A stretch of DNA of 64,000 nucleotides, taken from positions 2,976,001 through 3,040,000 of the forward strand of contig NZ_CP061281.1 of assembly GCF_014621695.1 (NCBI RefSeq), written 5' to 3'. Source of the DNA: Streptomyces xanthii (GTDB lineage Bacteria; Actinomycetota; Actinomycetes; Streptomycetales; Streptomycetaceae). The position numbers were made by a program, and so were the translations under genes. Position 1 is the first letter of the stretch, and every line of letters begins with the position of its first letter. The notes beneath the pieces are model-generated. The model ran no database searches, was not told the origin of the DNA, and saw only the letters and a program-made list of their open reading frames with translations. Shown here piece by piece: positions 8,171 through 16,523 of the stretch.

Positions 8171-10915
8171 TTGAGCCCGCGACATACGCGAGGAAAAGCG
8201 CAGAGAGCCCAGACGCACGCGTACAGACCGCTGAGTCTGAAGCGCAGGGCCTGGATCACCATCGGCGCGGTGGTGCTCGGCGGAGCGGGGGTGACCGCGT
8301 ACGCCATCGCCGATCCGGGGGGTTCGGAGCCGCAGGACGCGGTCCCGGCGCGCGCCGCGGCCGTGCACACGCTGAGCCTGACGACGAAGGGCGACCGCAA
8401 GGTCGTGCCGCAGAAGTCGACGCAGACCTTCGGCGCCGTCTCGGTGACCTGGAAGGACGCGAAGGCGCAGCTCGACGGCACCGCGCAGTTCCGCGCGCGT
8501 GACGCGGAGAGCGGCAAGTGGGGCGCCTGGACAACGCTGCCGGAGGAGACGAACGACGCAGACGGGTCCGAGCGCGCGCACACCGCCCTGCGCGGCGGCA
8601 CCTCGCCCGTGCCGACCCCGTCCGACTCGAACGGCGTCGAGGTGCGGGTCGTCGACGCGGACGGCAACGCCGCGGACCTGCCCGCCGGCATGGACGTCAA
8701 GCTGATCGACCCGGGCACCGACCCGGTCCGCGGCAAGGGCGCGTCCGGCGGCATCGACCCGGCGGCGTACAGCGTCGCGTCGACGGAGTCGCCGGTGCCC
8801 ACCGACACCCCGGTGGGCACGGAGAGCCCGGCCGCCACGGAGAGCCCGGTCGCGACCGAGACGCCCGTGGCCACCGAGACGCCGTCGGACACCGCGTCGG
8901 CGACCCCGCCGCCGTCCGGCAGCGCGACGGAGACCGCCTCCCCGTCGCCGACCCCGACCGTCCCCGAGGCCCCGCCCTCCACGGTCGTGAAGCCGGCGAT
9001 CATCCCGCAGTCGGTGTGGGGCCCGGACCTCTCGCACGACGGCACGCCCGAGTACGACACGGAGATCAAGGCCGCGGTCGTCCACCACACGGGCATCGAC
9101 GCCGACAACCAGGTGCCGTGCGCGGAGTCGGCGCGCCGCCTGCGCGAGATCCAGCAGGACCACGTGGCCAAGGGCTACTTCGACATCGGCTACAACTTCG
9201 TCGTCGACCGCTGCGGCCAGATCTTCGAGGGCCGGACCGGCGGCATGGACCTGCCGGTGCACGGCGCCCACGACTACGGCTTCAACACCGACACGGTCGG
9301 CATCTCCTACATCGGCAACTTCGAGTCGGCCCGCCCGACGAAGGCCGCCCTCGACGCCATCTCCCGCGTCGTGGCCTGGAAGTTCGGCCAGTACGGCATC
9401 ACCGCGACCGGCACCGTGTCCCTCACCTCCAACGGCGACCTCGGCGTCCAGGGCAACAAGATCGCCAAGGGCACGTCCAAGACGTTCCCGCGCGTCCTCG
9501 GCCACCGGGACACCAACACCACGGCCTGCCCGGGCGCGAATCTCTACCCGAAGCTGAGCCGCATCGCGACGCAGGCCGCCGCGCCGGGCAACTCGCACGC
9601 CCTGCCCAGCCAGAACCTGCTCGGCGACGCGACGAACGACCTCGTCACCGGCCTGCCCAAGGGCGCGAGCGGCGGCCAGGTCGCCCTCGTCCCCGGCACG
9701 CTCGACGGCCCGACGGCCACCGGCCGCAAGGTCATCTCGCAGTCGAGCACCGGCGTTCCCGGCTCCGGCGAGAGCGGTGACGAGTTCGGCGCCGCCACGG
9801 CGACCGGCGACATCAACGGCGACGGCAACACCGACCTCGTCGTCGGCCAGCCCGGCGAGGACGACACGTCCGGACACGCCAACCGCGGCGCGTACACGAT
9901 CCTCTACGGTCCCGCCTTCACCAGCGGCGTCGGCGTGAACACGGACGCCGCGCAGGCCGTGGCCAACGCCCGGTTCGGCGCGGCGCTCGCGGTCGGCGAC
10001 TTCAACGCCGACGGCAAGGCCGACGTGTTCTCCGCGACCACGGTCAGCGGCGGCACCTGGCACGCCCGCTACAGCGACACCAAGCGCGCGGGCGGCGCCC
10101 TCACCTCCGCCACCACCTCCCTGGCCGTCCCGGACGCCACGTCCGGCGACTTCAACCGGGACGGCTACGCGGATGTCGCGCTCAACTACCGCGACGGCGG
10201 CGGCATCGGCCGCGTCGTCTGGTTCAAGGGCGGCAGCGCCGGTCTGACCAAGGTCGCGACGCTGTCCGTCAAGGGCGGTCGCGCGGTCGCCGCGGGCGAC
10301 ATCAACGGCGACGGCGTCGACGACCTCGTCATCGGCCAGCCCTACGTCGCCGAGTCCGGCGCCGCGACCGGCGGCCAGGTCACGGCCGTCTACGGCGTCG
10401 CGGGCACCGGCCTGTCGACCACGGGCGCGAAGACGATCCACCAGGACTCGTCCGGCGTACCGGGCGGCGCCGAGGCGGGCGACGCCATGGGCGCCTCGGT
10501 CGCGGTGGGCGACTACGACCTCGACGGCTACGCGGACGTCCTCGCGGGCCTGCCCAACGAGGACCTGACCCGCACGACGAACCGCGCCGACGCGGGCACC
10601 ACGCTGCTCCTCAAGGGCTCGTCGGCCGGTCTGACCGGCACCGGCGCGCTCTCCGTCAGCCAGGACTCCAGCGGCGTGCCGGGCTCCAGCGAGTCGGGCG
10701 ACAACGTCGGTTCGGCCGTGGCGCTCGCGGACCTGTCCGGCTTCGGCCGCACGGACCTGGTCCTCGGCGCGGCCGGTGAGGACGCGGGCAACGGCGCGCT
10801 CCTGTACGTGCCGAGCAACAGCAGCGGCCTGGGCCTGAGCCAGACCGTGTACTACGGCAACGGCTCGATCGGCACCCCGGCCGGGGGCCGCCTGGGCACC
10901 AACCTGGCGCCGTAG
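8171..10915 (+). CDS. Secreted N-acetylmuramoyl-L-alanine amidase (PGRP type) with FG-GAP repeats
   Basis: 914 residues from a TTG start (GAGGGGTGGGG upstream). Order: a signal or anchor (about 20-40), an early domain, a Thr/Pro/Glu repeat linker (about 200-275), an Amidase_2/PGRP domain (about 285-465; VVHHTGIDADN with zinc His305, FDIGYNFVVDRCGQIFEGR, VLGHRDTNTTACPG), then FG-GAP/VCBS repeats with Ca-binding motifs DINGDGNTDLVVG, DFNADGKADV, DFNRDGYADVAL and DINGDGVDDLVIG. It should cleave the MurNAc-L-Ala bond in peptidoglycan outside the cell; the beta-propeller may bind a wall or protein partner. It is monocistronic with a strong terminator. Confidence 0.93.
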   Translation: MSPRHTRGKAQRAQTHAYRPLSLKRRAWITIGAVVLGGAGVTAYAIADPGGSEPQDAVPARAAAVHTLSLTTKGDRKVVPQKSTQTFGAVSVTWKDAKAQLDGTAQFRARDAESGKWGAWTTLPEETNDADGSERAHTALRGGTSPVPTPSDSNGVEVRVVDADGNAADLPAGMDVKLIDPGTDPVRGKGASGGIDPAAYSVASTESPVPTDTPVGTESPAATESPVATETPVATETPSDTASATPPPSGSATETASPSPTPTVPEAPPSTVVKPAIIPQSVWGPDLSHDGTPEYDTEIKAAVVHHTGIDADNQVPCAESARRLREIQQDHVAKGYFDIGYNFVVDRCGQIFEGRTGGMDLPVHGAHDYGFNTDTVGISYIGNFESARPTKAALDAISRVVAWKFGQYGITATGTVSLTSNGDLGVQGNKIAKGTSKTFPRVLGHRDTNTTACPGANLYPKLSRIATQAAAPGNSHALPSQNLLGDATNDLVTGLPKGASGGQVALVPGTLDGPTATGRKVISQSSTGVPGSGESGDEFGAATATGDINGDGNTDLVVGQPGEDDTSGHANRGAYTILYGPAFTSGVGVNTDAAQAVANARFGAALAVGDFNADGKADVFSATTVSGGTWHARYSDTKRAGGALTSATTSLAVPDATSGDFNRDGYADVALNYRDGGGIGRVVWFKGGSAGLTKVATLSVKGGRAVAAGDINGDGVDDLVIGQPYVAESGAATGGQVTAVYGVAGTGLSTTGAKTIHQDSSGVPGGAEAGDAMGASVAVGDYDLDGYADVLAGLPNEDLTRTTNRADAGTTLLLKGSSAGLTGTGALSVSQDSSGVPGSSESGDNVGSAVALADLSGFGRTDLVLGAAGEDAGNGALLYVPSNSSGLGLSQTVYYGNGSIGTPAGGRLGTNLAP

Positions 10916-10933
10916 CCGGGCGGTACGACCCAC

Positions 10934-10971
10934 GAGGGGCCGTGCGGACGTCACCGTCCGCACGGCCCCTC
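10934..10971. terminator. Bidirectional-type hairpin after amidase gene
   Basis: A perfect 16-bp inverted repeat (10934-10949 with 10956-10971, 6-base loop) lies between two genes that converge here, so it can serve both. Confidence 0.88.
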
Positions 10972-10980
10972 CGGCGTGAT

Positions 10981-11688
10981 TCACACCTGCCGCGCGTCCC
11001 CGCTCAGGTCGGGCGACACGCAGACGAGACGGCCGCCGGGCAGCGCCGGGTCGGTGAGGGTGAGACGCAGCACCGGGTAGTCCAGGGCGTCGTTGGAGCC
11101 CTGCTCGCTGGGCTGGTTCAGGGACTCCAGGGTCTGGCCGGGGCACAGCGCCCGCTTCGGCAGCTCGACCTCGAGGTAGTGCTCGCTCTCCCGCACGAAG
11201 CGGTACGTGCCGTCCGCGCCCGGCGGGACGGGCCGCTCCTTCATCCCGGTGAGCACCCGCACGGCGAGCCCGCGGGCGGTGGCGATCCGGCCCTTCCCGT
11301 GCGGCCCGTAGACGTCGACGGCGGCGCTGTCCGCGGTGAACGAGGCGGGCAGCCGGATCTCGCTCAGCCGCTCCGGGTACAGGCTCGCGCTGACGTGGAA
11401 CCGCTCGCGCGACCGCCCGTGCGGGATCCGGCTCGTGTACCCGTACGAGGTGACCACGAGACGGGCGTCGACGCCGTCCTGGTGCTCCGGCGGCACGGAC
11501 CGCCCCGGCCCACCGGTCCCGCACCCGCGTGGGCCCGCGCGGTGCGCGGTGTCCCCGGCTCCGGCGGCGAACCGGGCGCCGACCGGCTCCTGTTCCCGCC
11601 GCGCGTCCACCACGACGAGGCCGACGAGCAGACCGACCGCGAGGACGGCGGCCCAGGCGCGGCGTGAGGGGCCGCCGACCTCGTACAT
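10981..11688 (-). CDS. Hypothetical membrane-anchored secreted protein
   Basis: 235 residues. A signal-anchor helix (about 10-27, AWAAVLAVGLLVGLVVV) is followed by an extracytoplasmic domain of mostly beta character (RLVVTSYGYTSRIP, FHVSASLYPERLSEIRLP, FTADSAAVDVYGPHGKGR). Two Cys in the C-terminal part (KRALCPG and LVCVSPD) could form a disulphide. The family is not recognised. Its ATG shares one base with the stop of the upstream gene (TGATG), so it forms a coupled pair with 11688-12248. Confidence 0.75.
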   Translation of the reverse strand: MYEVGGPSRRAWAAVLAVGLLVGLVVVDARREQEPVGARFAAGAGDTAHRAGPRGCGTGGPGRSVPPEHQDGVDARLVVTSYGYTSRIPHGRSRERFHVSASLYPERLSEIRLPASFTADSAAVDVYGPHGKGRIATARGLAVRVLTGMKERPVPPGADGTYRFVRESEHYLEVELPKRALCPGQTLESLNQPSEQGSNDALDYPVLRLTLTDPALPGGRLVCVSPDLSGDARQV

Positions 11689-12248
11689 CAGGCGCGGCCG
11701 CGGGCGCGTCTGGAGACGACGGCGCGCAGCACGCGGCGGCCCTCGGTGGACAGGTCTCGGGCCTGCCGCAGCCCGCCGGCGCCGCTCGCGAGCAGCTCCA
11801 GGATCCTGGTCTGGCGGCGCAGTTCGGCGGCGACGAGCGGCGTCATGCCCGCGGTGTCGCCCTCGCGGACCCCGGCCGCGCCGTCGTCGGCGCCGTCGCC
11901 GGGGCCCCCGGCGTCGAGCATCCGGTGCACCTGGAGGGCGGCCACCGAGCAGGCGTCGGCCCAGCCGCGCCAGTCGCCGGGCACGCTGCCGTCGGGGGCG
12001 GCGCCCAGCATCCGGCGGACGAGTTCGGCGGCCTCCCCGTCGACGACGGTGTCCGCGAGCCGGCCGCGGGCCACGGCGAGCGTCTCGCCCCAGCCGGTGC
12101 CGCCCTCGGCGAGGCTCGCCCACAGCGGGCGCAGCGCCTCGTCGTCCTCGGCGTCGCCGAGCAGCGGCACGCAGCGGTCGAGGCAGCCGAGCCCGCTCGC
12201 GGCGAGCCCTCGCTCGTCGGCCTGCGCGATCAGTTCCACCAGGCTCAT
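11688..12248 (-). CDS. Hypothetical soluble helical protein
   Basis: 186 residues, mostly helical, starting MSLVELIAQADERGLAAS. It contains a Cys pair near the start (LGCLDRCVPLLG), a disordered GDGADDGAAG stretch in the middle and a basic helix at the end (RRQTRILELLASGAGGLRQA). I do not recognise a family. The gene overlaps the membrane protein gene that follows; its upstream neighbour is separated by a small hairpin. Confidence 0.72.
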   Translation of the reverse strand: MSLVELIAQADERGLAASGLGCLDRCVPLLGDAEDDEALRPLWASLAEGGTGWGETLAVARGRLADTVVDGEAAELVRRMLGAAPDGSVPGDWRGWADACSVAALQVHRMLDAGGPGDGADDGAAGVREGDTAGMTPLVAAELRRQTRILELLASGAGGLRQARDLSTEGRRVLRAVVSRRARGRA

Positions 12249-12280
12249 GGCCGTACGCCTCCAGACGCGGACCCGACAAT

Positions 12281-12294
12281 TCCCCTTCGGGGGA
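12281..12294 (-). terminator. Short CCCC-UUCG-GGGG tetraloop hairpin
   Basis: A 5-bp stem closed by a UUCG tetraloop (very stable) lies 36 bases after the stop of the 12330-12845 gene. It is probably a terminator or processing signal. Confidence 0.5.
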
Positions 12295-12329
12295 CTACGG
12301 GACTTACTGCGCCGGTCCTGCCCGGAACG

Positions 12330-12845
12330 TCACAGTGCTGCCACGCCGAGCCGGTCCAGGAAGCGGAAGAACAGCTCCTCCGCGGAGGGCTCGGCCGGGG
12401 CCCGCAGCACGTCGAGCAGCGGCTGGGCGGCCACGTCGCGGCCGCACTCGGCGGCCCAGGCGACGGCCCGCTCGGCCGCGTCCGCGGGCGGCAGGAAGTA
12501 GTCCTCGAGCGAGCGCTCGTCACCGCCGATGTACCGGGTCATGGCCTCCCGGCCGAGGCAGGCGGTCCATGCCCCGCTGTGCGGCGCGGCCGCCTCGACG
12601 ACGGCGCAGCTGCTGTCCATCACGTAGGCGAACAGGGCGGGCGAACCCGTCTCCGCCGCCAGCGCGTTCATGCTGCCCACGTCCCGGGCCTGCTCCCCGT
12701 CGCCCCCGCCGGGGCACTCCCACACCTGCCATCCGCCGACCCTCTCCTCCAGCAGGGTCAGTTCCTCCCGCACCCCCGCCAGCGCCGCCAGCTCCCGCAA
12801 CGGACGATCGCTGCCGGCCACCACGTAATAGCCCCAGTAGCCCAT
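12330..12845 (-). CDS. Hypothetical protein
   Basis: 171 residues, soluble and acidic, starting MGYWGYYVVAGSDRPLREL. It has several aromatic and Cys positions (GGWQVWECPGGGD, VMDSSCAVVEAA, WTACLGREA) and a C-terminal helical part (PSAEELFFRFLDRLG). No family recognised. It lies alone between the GH20 gene and the 11688-12248 pair, all in the same direction; a hairpin follows it. Confidence 0.72.
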   Translation of the reverse strand: MGYWGYYVVAGSDRPLRELAALAGVREELTLLEERVGGWQVWECPGGGDGEQARDVGSMNALAAETGSPALFAYVMDSSCAVVEAAAPHSGAWTACLGREAMTRYIGGDERSLEDYFLPPADAAERAVAWAAECGRDVAAQPLLDVLRAPAEPSAEELFFRFLDRLGVAAL

Positions 12846-13007
12846 CCCCGTGCCCCCGTCCCGCCGTGCTGTTCAAGTGGCTGTGCCGTTCATGTGACTC
12901 GGGCCGAATAGACCACAGCCGTACGGCAGTTCGCCACCCAAAACGCGAACTGCGCGAAGGGGACGGGCCGGGCTCCGGGGCCGCGCCGTCCGGGGAGAAC
13001 CCGGTGG

Positions 13008-14615
13008 TCAGTTCCCCAGCCGGTTCGCCAGGGCCGTGAACTGCGCCCACGTCAGCTCCGGCTTCTTCGGGTCCCACAGCTTCTGGACGGTGGCCCGCAG
13101 GGGCATGCGGATGCCTTGCGCGACCTGGGCCGGCGTCTGGGACCCGGCGAGGTCGCACCAGACGGCGAAGGTGCCGCCGAGGATCTGGGCGTCGTACTTC
13201 GCGGGGACCGGGGTGGTGCCGCGCACGACGAGCGGGGTCCAGCTCTCGTAGATCCGCTGACCGGTCGGATAGACGAAGGTGTTCGGCTGGCCGAGGACGT
13301 AGTAGAGGTACTCGTCGTTGTAGTTGGTCAGCTTCTGTCCGGCGCTCAGATAGGAGACGGGTTCGCGCGCACCGATCTCCTTGCCGGTCCAGTACGCGAC
13401 CTCCAGGTCCTGGTCGGCCCGGACGATACCGCCGGTGAAGAACCCGTCGTTCCAGGCCTTCAGCTTCCGGCCGAACGGGGCCATCGTCTTCGCCCGGTCG
13501 TTCAGCCAGCCCTCGGCGAGGTCCTGCACGCGTGCGTTCGCCCCGTACTTCTGGCGGGCGGCGGTGGCCAGCTGGGGGTAGGACGCCTCGGGGTTCTGCT
13601 TCACCAGGGCCTGGTACTCGTCGCCGCCCAGATGCCAGTACGCGCCTTTGAACAGGCCCGCGAACTCCTTCAGCAGATCGTCCACGATCTTCGCCGAGGC
13701 CGGCTCGGAGATGTCGATGGCGCCCCGCGTGGGGACCCCGGCCGCGTCGCGCAACTGGAGGTCGGGGTGGGCGGCGATGACCGCGCCGAGGTGGCCCGGC
13801 GAGTCGATCTCCGGCACGACGGTCACGTGCCGCTGCGCCGCGAGCGCGAGGATGTCGCGGACCTCCGCCTTGGTCAGGTGCTGGGGGGACACGATCTCGG
13901 GGTGCGTGTCGGACTCGATCCGGAAGGCCTGGTCGTCGGAGAAGTGCAGCCCGAGCTGGTTGTACTTGAGGTCGCCGATCTCGCGGATCCGGTCCTTGAT
14001 CCAGTCGGCGGTGAAGTGCTTGCGCGCGATGTCGATCATGAACCCGCGCTGTGGCTTGGCCGGCTCGTCCGCGACGACGCCCTCGGGCGCGGTGCCGCCG
14101 CCGTGCACCTCCTGCTTGAGCGTGCGCGTCCCGAGGAAGACACCGCCGTCGCTCGGCCCGACGATCCGCACCGTCCCGCCCTCGACGGTCATCCGGTACG
14201 ACTCCGGGTTCGCGCCCTTCGCCCCTCCGAGCGCAAGCTCGACGTCCCCGGCGCCCGCCTTCCCCTTCCGCCCGCCGTACTTCAGCCCCAGCTCGTCCGC
14301 GACCAGCCGCCCCTCGTCGGCGAGCGAGGCGTCCCGCACCCGCACCGATCCCCCGCCCGGCTTCCATCCGGGCCCGCGCGCGGCGGTGAACTCCCGCACG
14401 GACGGGATGGTGCTCGGAGGCTTCGAGAGCGGGTAGGACCGCGTGGGTGACGGCTTCGAGGCAACCGTTCTGGCCGACTTCGAGTCCGCCGGAGCGGGCC
14501 CGGCGGAATCCCCGCCGCTGTCCGGCCACAACGCCACGGTCAGCACCACGGCCCCGGCCGCCACGACCGCGCCCCCGGCAAGAAGGGCCTTCCGCTCGAT
14601 TCCCACGCGCACCAC
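13008..14615 (-). CDS. Secreted beta-N-acetylhexosaminidase, glycoside hydrolase family 20
   Basis: 535 residues. A signal-anchor helix (about 10-30) is followed by a GH20b N-terminal domain (about 70-175) and the catalytic barrel (from about 180; GFMIDIARKHFTADWIKDRI, YNQLGLHFSDDQAFRIES, VVPEIDSPGHLGA). The catalytic pair Asp332-Glu333 lies in HLGGDEY. It should remove terminal N-acetylhexosamine from chitin oligosaccharides or wall fragments by substrate-assisted catalysis. Three in-frame GTG codons crowd the start; the first is listed, the second has the better GGGAG spacing. Confidence 0.92.
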   Translation of the reverse strand: MVRVGIERKALLAGGAVVAAGAVVLTVALWPDSGGDSAGPAPADSKSARTVASKPSPTRSYPLSKPPSTIPSVREFTAARGPGWKPGGGSVRVRDASLADEGRLVADELGLKYGGRKGKAGAGDVELALGGAKGANPESYRMTVEGGTVRIVGPSDGGVFLGTRTLKQEVHGGGTAPEGVVADEPAKPQRGFMIDIARKHFTADWIKDRIREIGDLKYNQLGLHFSDDQAFRIESDTHPEIVSPQHLTKAEVRDILALAAQRHVTVVPEIDSPGHLGAVIAAHPDLQLRDAAGVPTRGAIDISEPASAKIVDDLLKEFAGLFKGAYWHLGGDEYQALVKQNPEASYPQLATAARQKYGANARVQDLAEGWLNDRAKTMAPFGRKLKAWNDGFFTGGIVRADQDLEVAYWTGKEIGAREPVSYLSAGQKLTNYNDEYLYYVLGQPNTFVYPTGQRIYESWTPLVVRGTTPVPAKYDAQILGGTFAVWCDLAGSQTPAQVAQGIRMPLRATVQKLWDPKKPELTWAQFTALANRLGN

Positions 14616-14791
14616 CGCTCCCTAGAGGGGCGCGAGGACTGCACGGCAACCACAGACAACCCGCACCCGCGAACGATCATCTCCCCTACGACGAGAAGGC
14701 GCGCGACGGCCCTCGCCCGATCCACCGACCGCCACCCAAACCTCCCCGTCCGAGTGAAATTCGCGCATCCGTCGGACACCCGCAATCACCC

Positions 14792-15460
14792 ATGACTACG
14801 GTTACGACCCAAAACAGCCCGAACTCAGACCCGCACAGCCGCCGGAGGCACCCGCTGTCCGCCGCCCCAGACGCCGTTCCGGGCCGCCTGCCCATACCCG
14901 CTCAGGCCACACCTCGCGGGGGCCACAGCGGCCTCACCCAGTTCAACGCCCTTGCGCAGGGACACGCCGAAGCCGCCCTGATGCGCTGCTGCGGCAGTCT
15001 CGCCTGGGCCCACCGGCTCGCCGCGCACCGCCCGTACCCGGACCTCGACGCGCTGCTCGCCGCGGCCGACGAGGCGGCGTACGACCTGGCGCCCGCCGAC
15101 ATCGCCCAGGCCCTGGCCCGCGAGGAACCGGCCCGGCCGCCGGACGCGGCGGGCTACTCCGCGGCGCACACCGCGCTGGCCGCCGCGCACGCCGCGTACG
15201 AGGCCCGCTTCGGGCACCCCTTCGTGCTGTTCCTCGACGCCACCGCGCCCGGCGAGGCCCTCGACCACCTGCTCAGCGCGCTGCGCGACCGGATGGGCAA
15301 GGAGCCGGAGGAGGAGCGGGCACTGGCCGCCGAGGAGCTCCGCCGGCTCGCCCGGGGAAGAATCACCCGGCTCGTCCGGAACCTCCCGGTCACCCGTACA
15401 GCCGCACCGGACGCGATCTGCCCGGATCGGTGCGGCAATAGCCCGTACGTGCCTGTTTGA
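14792..15460 (+). CDS. UraD-like (OHCU decarboxylase fold) protein with altered catalytic motif
   Basis: 222 residues. An N-terminal disordered stretch (to about 45) precedes a region that matches the OHCU decarboxylase family: LTQFNALAQGHAEAALMRCC, HRPYPDLDALLAAADEAAY, AAYEARFGHPFVLFLDAT, EERALAAEELRRLARGRI. True UraD enzymes, which decarboxylate OHCU in urate degradation, carry a catalytic His in an HPRIG-type motif and a Glu in EQ; here the equivalent stretch reads REEPARPPDAAGYSAAH, so both seem lost. It is therefore likely non-catalytic or of changed function. No other purine-catabolism gene is nearby. The ribosome site is weak and the start uncertain. Confidence 0.72.
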   Translation: MTTVTTQNSPNSDPHSRRRHPLSAAPDAVPGRLPIPAQATPRGGHSGLTQFNALAQGHAEAALMRCCGSLAWAHRLAAHRPYPDLDALLAAADEAAYDLAPADIAQALAREEPARPPDAAGYSAAHTALAAAHAAYEARFGHPFVLFLDATAPGEALDHLLSALRDRMGKEPEEERALAAEELRRLARGRITRLVRNLPVTRTAAPDAICPDRCGNSPYVPV

Positions 15461-15474
15461 TTGCCTGTTTGATC
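15451..15474. repeat. Tandem 12-bp repeat upstream of sdhC
   Basis: Two adjacent copies of GCCTGTTTGAT(T/C) overlap the stop of the UraD-like gene and sit about 160 bases before sdhC. Tandem direct repeats in such a place may be a regulator-binding site for the sdh operon. Confidence 0.6.
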
Positions 15475-15630
15475 ACACGAGTGGGCCCCCGCGCGAACGA
15501 GCCGCCACGTCGTCGATACGATGTCGAGCGGCCGGTGGACCGTACCCGGCCGGGCCCGACCGACAGAGCTGTATCCAATCGGCTTACGCGTGGCGGCCGG
15601 CCCCAGTCCCCACTCCCGGAGGGTTCTTCC

Positions 15631-16011
15631 GTGCCGGCTGGAACGCTGTACCGCGGCCGGGAAGGCATGTGGTCGTGGGTGGCTCATCGAGTCACCGGTG
15701 TCCTCATCTTCTTCTTCCTGTTCGTACACGTGCTGGACACCGCTCTCGTCCGCGTCTCCCCCGAGTCGTACGACGATGTTGTCTCCACCTACAAGACGCC
15801 GATCGTCGCACTCCTCGAGTACGGCCTCGTCGCCGCCATCCTCTTCCACGCGCTCAACGGCCTGCGTGTCATCGCCGTCGACTTCTGGTCGAAGGGCCCG
15901 CGCTACCAGAAGCAGATGCTCTGGACCGTCGTGGGCATCTGGGTCGTCCTGATGGTCGGGGCCCTGTACCCCGTCCTCGGCCACGCCGTCCGTGAACTCT
16001 TCGGGAGCTGA
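15631..16011 (+). CDS. sdhC: Succinate dehydrogenase cytochrome b556 subunit
   Basis: 126 residues, three transmembrane helices. It starts at GTG with GGAGGG seven bases upstream. Motifs SWVAHRVTGVLIFFFLFVH (haem and quinone region) and LFHALNGLRVI carry conserved His residues. It anchors the catalytic subunits to the membrane and passes electrons from succinate to menaquinone. First gene of sdhCDAB; nine bases separate it from sdhD. Confidence 0.95.
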   Translation: MPAGTLYRGREGMWSWVAHRVTGVLIFFFLFVHVLDTALVRVSPESYDDVVSTYKTPIVALLEYGLVAAILFHALNGLRVIAVDFWSKGPRYQKQMLWTVVGIWVVLMVGALYPVLGHAVRELFGS

Positions 16012-16019
16012 GGCCAGAC

Positions 16020-16505
16020 ATGTCTGCTGACACGACCCCCGCCACCTCCGGCGTCGGCCCCGTCGAGGGCGCCTCGCTCTACGACGCCGACAACCCGGCC
16101 CCGTACATCGAGGCGCCGCGCAAGCGCACCTCGAAGACGGGCAAGGGCAGCCGCGGCAACTTCGAGATGGCCGCGTGGCTGTTCATGCGCCTGTCCGGTG
16201 TCGTCCTGGTCGTCCTCGTCCTCGGCCACCTGCTGATCCAGCTCGTCCTCGACGGCGGCGTCTCCAAGATCGGCTTCGCGTTCGTCGCGGGCCGCTGGGC
16301 GTCCCCGTTCTGGCAGGGCTGGGACCTGCTGATGCTGTGGCTCGCGATGCTGCACGGCGCCAACGGCCTGCGTACCGTCATCAACGACTACGCCGAGCGC
16401 CCCCAGACCCGCCTGTGGCTGAAGGGCCTGCTGTACGCCGCGACGGTCTTCACCGTCCTCCTGGGCACGCTGGTGATCTTCACCTTCGACCCCAACATCC
16501 GTTAA
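16020..16505 (+). CDS. sdhD: Succinate dehydrogenase hydrophobic membrane anchor subunit
   Basis: 161 residues with a 60-residue cytoplasmic N-terminus and three helices (FEMAAWLFMRLSGVVLVVLV onward). LLMLWLAMLHGANGLRTVIN carries the conserved His-Gly-x-Asn-Gly of the second helix. It pairs with SdhC to hold haem b and the quinone site. Its stop is 18 bases before sdhA. Confidence 0.95.
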   Translation: MSADTTPATSGVGPVEGASLYDADNPAPYIEAPRKRTSKTGKGSRGNFEMAAWLFMRLSGVVLVVLVLGHLLIQLVLDGGVSKIGFAFVAGRWASPFWQGWDLLMLWLAMLHGANGLRTVINDYAERPQTRLWLKGLLYAATVFTVLLGTLVIFTFDPNIR

Positions 16506-16523
16506 GCCGAGGCGAGCGAACCC

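Noticed and set aside
7550..11524. 1324-codon open frame on the minus strand
   Set aside because: Antisense to the amidase gene; composition is Arg/Val/Ala/Gly shadow sequence.
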